Source: a bacterium
GTDB lineage: Bacteria > Armatimonadota > Chthonomonadetes > Chthonomonadales > Chthonomonadaceae
Assembly: GCA_900299305.1 (NCBI GenBank)
Contig: OMJJ01000382.1
Location: forward strand, 1-40,102
DNA length: 40,102 nucleotides
Reading direction: 5' to 3'
Shown: piece after piece, positions 28,512 to 36,380 of the stretch
Layout: each line of letters begins with the position of its first letter
Numbering within the stretch: position 1 is the stretch's first letter
The notes under the pieces: model-generated
The model's input: the letters and a program-made list of their open reading frames with translations, nothing else
The model's database searches: none
Told to the model about the DNA's origin: nothing
Position numbers and translations under genes: made by a program

Positions 28512-29828
28512 TTACGGGCTACTAGGCTTCTCTTCGGGGGAAAGTGGGCGATGGCGGTGCATATGCGCCTTAAAATCCCCCAAACAGACCCAGCGGGTTG
28601 GAGCGTTCAAATCGACCTCTGCTACTGCTACTGTTCCCCAATCCGTCGCGAGTGCAACGGGCTTACCTTCGTGATTATAGATAGCAGAGAGCATCCAGTT
28701 TCGCGAAACATCTTCGTAGGTACTGCTCACAATATAGACGTGGTTCTCACAGGCTCGCGCCGATGCCAACAGCGGGTTGCATCCCCATACGGGCCAAGCG
28801 ATAACCTCTGCCCCGTTACGGGCAAGTTCTAGTGCTACTTCGGGAAAGAAGCCGTCGTAGCATATCATCATCCCAACCTTGCCAAAAGCGGTCTCGAAGA
28901 CGGGGTACTCGCTACCGGGAGCCATGCCGCCCTGTACTTCGGTACGCGGCAAACAGACCTTGCGGTACTTGCCCACTATCTCCCCGCTGGGGTCGATAAG
29001 AACGGCGACATTATACAGAAGATGCCCCGCTCTCTCCACCAAACCCGCCACGATATGAATACGATATTGACGTGCAAGCATACCAAAGTAGCGGGTAGAG
29101 TCTCCGGGTATGGGTTCCGCAACATCGGCGTAGGTTTTGTCTAGCCCATAGAGGGTTAGCGTTTCGCCAAGCACCACAAGGTCGGTGTTCTGCCGTGCCG
29201 CTTCCGCAATCAAGGGCGCGTAGAGTTCGCAGTTACCCTGTGGAGTTTTGCCCCCGTGGGGTTGAAAGTGTACCGTAGCCAGTCGTACTATACGCTTTGG
29301 GGGCGGGGCAGTCTCTACCAAAGAGGCTTGGCTCCACTCTACCTTGCTATCAGGCGACCATTGCAGATGTAGTTCTACCACCGCTTGCGTCGCACCAGAG
29401 GGGGCGCGGTAGGTATGTGAAACCTCCGTCCAGCCCTCTGCGTCTGTACTTTGTGCTTGGGGGTGTTCGGTCTCTGCCATCGCAACGGAGTCGCACAGGT
29501 AGCCCTCGCAGGTAGCAAGGTCTTCTGGAACGGCTTTCCCCTGCACGTCGAACCAGTCTATTTTTACCACCACACTTCGGCGGGGGGCGGCTACGTTTTG
29601 CGCCCGATAGGACACTTCAAAACGATAGTGTGTGCCGCCCGTAACGGGAAACGTTTTTGCCCACCAACCGTCTAACCCCTCACGGAAGTCCGCCTCTATA
29701 ATCAGTACCTCGTTACCTGTTGGGGAGGCAGAGGAGAGGTAGGAGAAGCGTGGGCATATCTCCTCACGAGGTGCGAGACCTTGCCAGCCGTTAAAGTCGG
29801 CTTGGGGAGCGTGGTATATGGGTGTCAT
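28512..29828 (-). CDS. Carbon-nitrogen hydrolase (nitrilase superfamily) with N-terminal beta-sandwich-like domain
   Basis: Triad: LVVLGETLTLYG (E), GKYRKVCLPRTE (K), GMMICYDGFFPEVAL (C). N-terminal GWWAKTFPVTGGTHYRFEVSYRAQNV resembles carbohydrate-binding sandwiches. Confidence 0.87.
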   Translation of the reverse strand: MTPIYHAPQADFNGWQGLAPREEICPRFSYLSSASPTGNEVLIIEADFREGLDGWWAKTFPVTGGTHYRFEVSYRAQNVAAPRRSVVVKIDWFDVQGKAVPEDLATCEGYLCDSVAMAETEHPQAQSTDAEGWTEVSHTYRAPSGATQAVVELHLQWSPDSKVEWSQASLVETAPPPKRIVRLATVHFQPHGGKTPQGNCELYAPLIAEAARQNTDLVVLGETLTLYGLDKTYADVAEPIPGDSTRYFGMLARQYRIHIVAGLVERAGHLLYNVAVLIDPSGEIVGKYRKVCLPRTEVQGGMAPGSEYPVFETAFGKVGMMICYDGFFPEVALELARNGAEVIAWPVWGCNPLLASARACENHVYIVSSTYEDVSRNWMLSAIYNHEGKPVALATDWGTVAVAEVDLNAPTRWVCLGDFKAHMHRHRPLSPEEKPSSP

Positions 29829-29966
29829 GGTAGCCTCCGATAAGGGATATTGGGGTTCAAACTGAGTCTACCCAACTTTGGGGGTTGGTATCCTCCCGAA
29901 ACGCTTTTGTTATCCCCTTTTCGCGGAAAAGGACTAAAATTGTGACTTTAGGAGAGGAATTTCTAG

Positions 29967-29972
29967 TATAAT
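29967..29972 (+). promoter_or_regulatory. Candidate -10 element for the TA module
   Basis: Perfect TATAAT about 38 nt upstream of ATG 30010; -35 is weak (TGACTT 29943-29948, 18-bp spacer). Confidence 0.45.
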
Positions 29973-29992
29973 TGACTTAGGAACTCATGTTA

Positions 29993-30012
29993 TGTAGGAA
30001 GGAAGCCGTATG
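29993..30012 (+). repeat. Direct repeat copy 1 (tgtaggaaggaagccgtatg)
   Basis: 20-bp exact match to 30825-30844, ending at the ATG of the antitoxin. Confidence 0.95.
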
Positions 30013-30324
30013 GCGCACCCAGTAACACAAAACACAACTACGCTAGAGATCACGGGTATCTCACTTGCGCTAATGAAGCGTATTGAAGAGAGAGCAAAAG
30101 AGCGTGGTGAGGATAGTGGTAGTTTTGTACGCGAATGGCTTCAAGAAAGTCTTGGTGTCGCTACAGATTCTCCTAAACAGGCTTCTTTAGAAGAGATACT
30201 CTCTCCCTTAAGAGAAGATTTTGAGAATACAGGGATGACCGATGATGAGTTGGGGGAATTCATCTCCCACGAGATAAAACAGTACCGTACTGCTCATAAG
30301 ACAAAAACACCAGTGCGCTCATGA
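30010..30324 (+). CDS. Putative antitoxin
   Basis: EITGISLALMKRIEERAKERGEDSGSFVREWLQESLG looks like a ribbon-helix-helix N-terminus; stop overlaps the toxin ATG (atga). Confidence 0.75.
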   Translation: MAHPVTQNTTTLEITGISLALMKRIEERAKERGEDSGSFVREWLQESLGVATDSPKQASLEEILSPLREDFENTGMTDDELGEFISHEIKQYRTAHKTKTPVRS

Positions 30325-30785
30325 GTACCCCATTGACGTTTGTACTGGATACAGGGGTTATACTACAAGCAACACTTAACCCTTCTGGTCCTGCAAATAG
30401 ATTACTACGAATGCTTGAGAGTGGAGAGGGGATTTTATATCTTAGCCCCCAAACTCTGACAGAAGTTGAAGATATTTTGAGCCGCCCTGCAATTCGTGAA
30501 AAGTATCCCCATTTAACGGACAGAGTTGCAGATAGTATGTTGAATCGCCTGAAAACTCTAGCCGAAACTGTAAACGTCATTCAGCGATATGTAGAGTATC
30601 CACGCGACCCTAACGATGAATCCATTCTCAACCTCGCGATTCAGCAAAAAGTAGATTTTTTGGTCTCTAGGGACAAGGATATTTTGGATTTAGGGCAAAG
30701 TGCAGATTTTCGTTTGCTACATACCACTATAAAGGTCGTCAATCCTGTAGCGGTACTAGAATTACTATATAAACAGGGTGTCTAA
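30321..30785 (+). CDS. PIN-family toxin of a putative toxin-antitoxin system
   Basis: TFVLDTGVILQATLNPSGPANRLLRMLESGEGILYLSPQTLTEVEDILSRP...YVEYPRDPNDESILNLAIQQKVDFLVSRDKDILDL. Confidence 0.9.
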   Translation: MSTPLTFVLDTGVILQATLNPSGPANRLLRMLESGEGILYLSPQTLTEVEDILSRPAIREKYPHLTDRVADSMLNRLKTLAETVNVIQRYVEYPRDPNDESILNLAIQQKVDFLVSRDKDILDLGQSADFRLLHTTIKVVNPVAVLELLYKQGV

Positions 30786-30824
30786 CTACCCTTTACGGAG
30801 TGTTGTATTGTTAGGAATCGTTTT

Positions 30825-30844
30825 TGTAGGAAGGAAGCCGTATG
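30825..30844 (+). repeat. Direct repeat copy 2 (tgtaggaaggaagccgtatg)
   Basis: 20-bp exact match to 29993-30012, ending at the ATG of the ankyrin gene. Confidence 0.95.
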
Positions 30845-32185
30845 CGTAATAATCACCGCCATAGTGTTGTGTGGGTAGGAGTAGGAGTAATGTGTCTTGG
30901 GCTGACCGCGCAGTCTGTAGAGACAGCACACGCTCTTAGCCCCCGCCTCTCTGCACCTCCCAAAACCACACGGAAGGGGGCTACTCGGCAAGAGAACGAG
31001 TACCTTGCCGCCTGTGAATCCGGAGATACCGCAAAGGTGAAATCCCTCCTTGACGATGGAGTTAGCGTAAAGACCGCCGATGCAGGGGGCTACTCTGGGC
31101 TTCACCTTGCGATTCGTAGTATTCCCGTCATTCGCCTTCTGATAGAGAACAGGGCAAACGTGAACGCCGTAGACAAAAAAGGGCGTACCCCGTTGGTACT
31201 CGCGGCGATTGCAGGACAGATTGGCGCAGTAGAAGAGTTGCTTCATGCGGACGCGAGGGTAGATGTACGCGATTCGGAGGGGTGTACTGCCCTGTCGAGA
31301 GCGGTACTCAACCGCCGTCCGCGTACCGTTGCCCTCCTTATTGCAAACGGCGCGAATGTGCATATACAAGACAATCAAGGACGTACCCCGCGAGATATGG
31401 CGAAAGAGGTGAAAGACCCTCAGATACTGAAAATGTTAGAGCAAGCGGTAGTCAACCCGCCCCGTGTTACACCCAAAAACCAGAACCCAACGACTAGCAA
31501 CCCGCCTGTGCATCCCCCCGACGAACACTCAAACCCGCAACCGCTTACCGGTAGCGGTACGTTACGCTATGCTCAGGATATGCTCTTGGGAGTGTTGCAA
31601 GAGGGGGCGCGTTCCCGCAACGCTCTGCGCTACTTCGACGGCAAAACCGAAGCACAACTGCGTCGCGAACTAGAATCTCTGCGCCGTGAACAGACACGCG
31701 GCAGTTTGGGATATCGTAGCCTATCGTATGTGCTTGCCTACTATGGGGTGGATGTGCTTATCAACGCGCAACGGGTGATGTATAACTGGCTCTACCCCGA
31801 TGTGTTCGGAGACGAACCCAAAAACAGACAAGCAGACCCTACCGCCGAAGCGATAAAGCGTATCTATCAGCGTAACCCTTCGGACGATTTGCTAGGTAAA
31901 GTCTTTTTTGTGGTACGGCAAAACCGCGTTAATTCGGAAGACCCCTCTGTGCTGGTCTCCGATATGTTTGTGCAGTACCCTACCGCCATGCTACGCGCCT
32001 CCATCGTGCGCTCTGGCGAGAGCCGCGATGCGAGTATCACCACTCTGGCGCGTATTCTGAATGAGTACAACGGCTATCGGCGGGTACAACGTATTCTAAA
32101 AGACCTCACCCAAAGCGAAGAGCGCGGCATCTCTAGTGCGGCGCAAGACATACTCGACCAACTGCGCCGTATTCACACCAACTAA
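30842..32185 (+). CDS. Secreted ankyrin-repeat protein
   Basis: Signal peptide; ankyrin repeats (NEYLAACESGDTAKVKSLLDDGVSVKTADAGGYSGLHLAI; ANVNAVDKKGRTPLVLAAIAGQIGAVEELLHADARVDVRDSEGCTALSRAVLNRRPRTVALLIANGANVHIQDNQGRTP). Confidence 0.87.
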   Translation: MRNNHRHSVVWVGVGVMCLGLTAQSVETAHALSPRLSAPPKTTRKGATRQENEYLAACESGDTAKVKSLLDDGVSVKTADAGGYSGLHLAIRSIPVIRLLIENRANVNAVDKKGRTPLVLAAIAGQIGAVEELLHADARVDVRDSEGCTALSRAVLNRRPRTVALLIANGANVHIQDNQGRTPRDMAKEVKDPQILKMLEQAVVNPPRVTPKNQNPTTSNPPVHPPDEHSNPQPLTGSGTLRYAQDMLLGVLQEGARSRNALRYFDGKTEAQLRRELESLRREQTRGSLGYRSLSYVLAYYGVDVLINAQRVMYNWLYPDVFGDEPKNRQADPTAEAIKRIYQRNPSDDLLGKVFFVVRQNRVNSEDPSVLVSDMFVQYPTAMLRASIVRSGESRDASITTLARILNEYNGYRRVQRILKDLTQSEERGISSAAQDILDQLRRIHTN

Positions 32186-32215
32186 TCGAACTGCCCTTTA
32201 AGGAGATATGGGAAC

Positions 32216-33733
32216 TTGGCAACCGCTTCCAACACCGCAAACGTAACCCCCGCGCTCACTATGACGAACATCCGCAAGGAGTTTCCGGGTGTTCTCGCCC
32301 TTGATAACGTCTCGCTAACGGTTCTGCCGGGAGAGGTTCATGCGCTTTTGGGAGAGAATGGGGCGGGTAAATCGACCCTAATGAAGATTTTGGCGGGGGC
32401 GCAACCCAAAGATAGCGGCGAAATTCTTCTGTATGGGCAGACCGCGCATATCGACAGTCCACAAAAAGCGATGAGTTTGGGGGTCTCGATTATCTATCAA
32501 GAGTTCAACCTCGTCCCCTATCTTACCGTAGGCGAAAACATCTATCTGGGGCGCGAACCCCGCGCCGCTATTCCCGCGTTTGTAGATTTCAAGAAACTGT
32601 ACGCCGACGCACAGCAGGTTATGGACAAACTCAAGGTGAAAATCGACGTTCGCGCCCCCGTCCATACCCTCAGCGTGGCGCAACAGCAGATGGTAGAGAT
32701 TGGCAAAGCGACTAGTAGGCAGTCTAAAATTATCGTGATGGACGAGCCGAGCGCAACCCTTACCGACCACGAACTACAGTCGCTATTCACCCTTATTCGG
32801 CAACTGCGAAGCGAAGGGGTGAGCATTATCTACATCTCACACCGACTAGAAGAGGTGTTTGAGGTGTGCGATAGGGCGACTATTATGCGAGATGGACGCT
32901 GGATTGCTACCGAAGAGGTGAAAAACCTGACCCGTGAAGACATTATCCGCCTGATGGTAGGGCGCGAACTAAAAGATGCTATCCCGAAAGTCGCGGCAAC
33001 CCCCGGCGAACCCGCCCTCAGCGTGAAAAACCTGTGCCGTGATGGGATTTTGGATAATATCTCGTTTACTGTGCGAAAGGGAGAGGTGCTTGGAATTGCG
33101 GGGCTGGTGGGCGCAGGAAGAACAGAGACCGCCCGTGCTATCTTCGGGGCAGACCCCATAACGAGCGGAACCATTGAGGTAGCGGGGAAATCGGTTCAGA
33201 TTCGCTCTCCGCAAGAGGCGATTAAGTACGGTATCGGGCTAGTAACCGAGGATAGGAAACAGCAGGGGCTAGTGCTAGGTATGGCGGTACGTGAGAACAA
33301 CACCCTCGCGAACCTGCAAGCACTAACGAGCATGGGCTTTGTGCGCCGTGCAGAAGAGAAGAAGGTCGCAGAGGAGTATCGCACCAGTCTCTCTATAAAA
33401 ACTCCCACCATCGAACAGACGGTGCAGAACCTTTCGGGGGGGAATCAGCAGAAGGTAGTACTGGCGAAGTGGCTGTTTACTGGCGCGAAAGTGCTGATTT
33501 TCGACGAGCCTACGCGGGGTATCGACGTGGGTGCGAAGAGCGAAATCTATAAACTGATGAACGAACTTGCGGCGCAGGGGGTCGCGATTATTATGATTTC
33601 GTCGGAACTGCCAGAGGTTATCGGGATGAGTGACCGTATCTTGGTGATGCACGAGGGGCGCATTACCGGCGAACTAAACCGCGCCGAAGCGACCCAAGAG
33701 AAGATAATGCACCTTGCAACGGGGGGAGAGTAA
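32216..33733 (+). CDS. Sugar ABC transporter ATP-binding protein (RbsA/MglA/XylG-like, two NBDs)
   Basis: Walker A GENGAGKSTLMK; LSVAQQQMVEIGKATSR; Walker B IIVMDEPSATL; second NBD AGLVGAGRTETARAIFG, LSGGNQQKVVLAKWL, VLIFDEPTRGIDVGAKSEIY. TTG start likely. Confidence 0.92.
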   Translation: MATASNTANVTPALTMTNIRKEFPGVLALDNVSLTVLPGEVHALLGENGAGKSTLMKILAGAQPKDSGEILLYGQTAHIDSPQKAMSLGVSIIYQEFNLVPYLTVGENIYLGREPRAAIPAFVDFKKLYADAQQVMDKLKVKIDVRAPVHTLSVAQQQMVEIGKATSRQSKIIVMDEPSATLTDHELQSLFTLIRQLRSEGVSIIYISHRLEEVFEVCDRATIMRDGRWIATEEVKNLTREDIIRLMVGRELKDAIPKVAATPGEPALSVKNLCRDGILDNISFTVRKGEVLGIAGLVGAGRTETARAIFGADPITSGTIEVAGKSVQIRSPQEAIKYGIGLVTEDRKQQGLVLGMAVRENNTLANLQALTSMGFVRRAEEKKVAEEYRTSLSIKTPTIEQTVQNLSGGNQQKVVLAKWLFTGAKVLIFDEPTRGIDVGAKSEIYKLMNELAAQGVAIIMISSELPEVIGMSDRILVMHEGRITGELNRAEATQEKIMHLATGGE

Positions 33734-33770
33734 CACCGTGTAAGGGCATAAGGCAGACAGGAGGGGCAAA

Positions 33771-34880
33771 ATGGACTTCCGAGAGCAGATGGAAAAAGAT
33801 GACCGCTTTAGAAGAAGATCTATCACATTCTATTTTATCTACTCGATACTCGTGGGGCTAGGAGTAGCATACTACTGTATCAACGAAAACTGGTGGAGTG
33901 AGAGCGACAGAATAGCCTATGCGAACTACCCTTTCTTAAGATACTTCTTGGGGGGCATGGGCTTCTTACCCGCCTCCATTTCTGGAGGGCTATTGCTACA
34001 ATTACGACGTGTAGACCGTAATAGCCAACAAATAAATGTTGCGGACATAAGCCCTGTAGAAGAGCCACTCGAACCCGTATCGCTACAGGCGATTGAGTTT
34101 CAAATTCCAACCCCTGAAGACCGTGCCAAACTCCACCGTCTTATGGTGGAGGCAGATAAATATAGCCGTTGGACAAACGCTCGTTTTATGGGGAAGTTAC
34201 CAATACTCCTACAATTCGGGGTGTTCGTTGTTGCCTTCACCCAAAGCGCATATCTGATAGTTCTTCTGGGTGTTGCTCTGGCTCTCTATATCATCTTCAC
34301 TTTTTTTGCGCTCTATACTATCATTCAGTGGCAACGGCGCAACAAAGCCCTCAAAAAACACTGTGTAGAACTACTACAACGTTCGCCGCACCCCTGCCTT
34401 GTAGGAAACGCCCTCTACTATCTGCGTACCTCCCAACAAAAGAACCCTGAAGCCTACGAAACGATAGCAAACATCCTCTATTCGATGGGCAGAGAGGAGT
34501 TTGTACTGCACTTTGCAGACCACAAGCACTCCTTCAAGAGCGTGTTGCGCTCTGCCTGTTTTCGGCAGGAGAAGTATCCCACTATTCTGGTTCGCGCAGT
34601 GCTTCATGCGGTTCAGGAGATGGAGGAGGTATCGCTGTTGCCCGTAGTGCGCTTTACCGCCAACTGCGCCAAGAGCAGAGAGGTACGCCAAGAGGCAAAG
34701 GAGTGCGCCCGTATTTTGGAGGTGGTAAGCAACGCACAAAACAGCCCCGAAACCCTGCTGCGCCCCGCTTATGCCGTACCCACTGGTGAGTTACTGCGCC
34801 CCGCCTACACCCCACAAGAGACCCCCCAAACCCTGCAGATGCTCCTAAAGCCCTCTCAAAACCCAGAGGAAAGGGGTTAA
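33771..34880 (+). CDS. Membrane protein of unknown function with HEAT-like C-terminal region
   Basis: Several hydrophobic segments, helical region, C-terminal repeat LLRPAYAVPTGELLRPAY. Confidence 0.6.
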   Translation: MDFREQMEKDDRFRRRSITFYFIYSILVGLGVAYYCINENWWSESDRIAYANYPFLRYFLGGMGFLPASISGGLLLQLRRVDRNSQQINVADISPVEEPLEPVSLQAIEFQIPTPEDRAKLHRLMVEADKYSRWTNARFMGKLPILLQFGVFVVAFTQSAYLIVLLGVALALYIIFTFFALYTIIQWQRRNKALKKHCVELLQRSPHPCLVGNALYYLRTSQQKNPEAYETIANILYSMGREEFVLHFADHKHSFKSVLRSACFRQEKYPTILVRAVLHAVQEMEEVSLLPVVRFTANCAKSREVRQEAKECARILEVVSNAQNSPETLLRPAYAVPTGELLRPAYTPQETPQTLQMLLKPSQNPEERG

Positions 34881-35074
34881 AACCTCACTACAAGCAACCA
34901 CTTTTGAGTTGCACAGCAATAGTATCCTAAAATCCATATTCCTCTCAACCTACGAATGGCAAAGGAATTGCGAGTGAGAAATTACGGTTTAGCAGAACCT
35001 ACTTGGATCTGCCCGATGGAGGCTTGCATGGGGGCAGGAAGTTTTAACAGTCGGCGCGACAACTCCATAACCGC

Positions 35075-36077
35075 CTACAGGGGTTTCCCATCGGCTTCCA
35101 GATAGGGGTAGATGAACTTGTTTACCGGCTCTCCCTGTTGCGCTGGTGAGAGAACGAGGTTGCGTCCACGAGAAATAGCTACAGCGTTGTGCTCTAGTAC
35201 AAGATTACCGAACTGGTAGTCGCGCAAATCAGGGCGTTTGTGGTCTACCCAGCGAATTCCATCCGACGCATCCACAGGAATCCAGCCATAATCAGGTTGA
35301 TAGATACAGGCGTAGCAGTGATAACTGGTGATTTTCGCCTGTTCGGGGAGAGGGGAAGGCAGGGGTACACCCGCAACGCCAAAGCCGTACTCGTGGATTA
35401 CGGGGATGTTTTGCGTTCGCGCCAGCGAAATAAAGTAGCTATGCAGATCGGTGCAGTCGCCTTTTTTGTAGTCGCACACGAAATCAGAATCACCTACGCC
35501 TAATTTCGGCGACTCCGACTTATAGTCGTACTGCATACTAGAGAGGATATGCTCGTAGAGCGCACGTGCTTTATCAAGTGTCGTTGTTTTTCCTGCCGTC
35601 ACATTTGCAGAGATAGCAAGGAAACGCCCCCCCGATAGGCAGGCTTTTTTCTCCCATCAGATTCATCTTTAGAAATTTTGTGGACTCTTTTTGGGGATGG
35701 CGAGTTGCATCTCCCAATACCCGCATCTCCTTGCGGTTTACCACGTAGCGCACGGTTACGGTAAGCGGGGTTTGCGTTGCATCGAGGTGTACATAGACCA
35801 TTCGGTTCTTGTAGCGGTTCTCCTGATTGATTTTATAGTCGGGAGCACCTTCGACTACGAGGCTCTCTACTTTTTGCCATTCGCTATCAGAGGGCGCAGG
35901 AATCCACAAAGAGGCTTCTTTGGTTCCTGCGGGCAGAGCGGGGACAGTCGTTTTGCAGACAAACTCGGTGGTCATGGAGCGTGCATCCGTCTTGGGGGCG
36001 GCTTGCGCGATAAGGGCGTTCTCGCCAAACGATAAGGCGAGCGACAAGGTAATAAGGACTTTTAATGACAGGCGCAT
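35075..36077 (-). pseudogene. Secreted transglutaminase-like protein interrupted by a single frameshift (or sequencing error)
   Basis: N-terminal piece 35574..36077 (signal peptide; beta domain) and C-terminal piece 35075..35602 (GDCTDLHSYFISLARTQNIPVI...YHCYACIY...GWIPVDASDGIRW: Cys, His and Asp triad). Removing one G from a 7-G run restores PIGGRFLAISANVTAGKTTT. Confidence 0.85.
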
Positions 36078-36380
36078 GGTGTGCGAAGGTTCCTCCTAAA
36101 ATAGACGTGACAGGGAAAGCGATTGAGCATACTCGCCGCCGTTATTATAGTAACAGAACCTTAAACCTGGCTAAGATTAGTGTTAGAGTTTTTTAAGCAT
36201 AAGTCGGTGCTTTTGTCCCACCTTGCGTAAGTGGTTCAGGTGAGGGATGAGGCGTTTTGAGTACAAAGTTACAGGGTGTAATAAATTTACATAAGTTCAC
36301 TATCTTATTTGAGATGTGACACACATCGTTTTACCTCTCATAAACTACCACTATAACAACGTTTGAAGGAGGATTGTGCT

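Noticed and set aside
30782-31378. 198-aa minus-strand ORF opposite the ankyrin gene
   Set aside because: Antisense to well-formed ankyrin repeats; no homologous pattern.
35019-35042. ctgccc...gggcag imperfect stem in the 34881-35074 gap as an ncRNA
   Set aside because: Only about 6 bp of pairing with a large loop; insufficient to claim a structured RNA.
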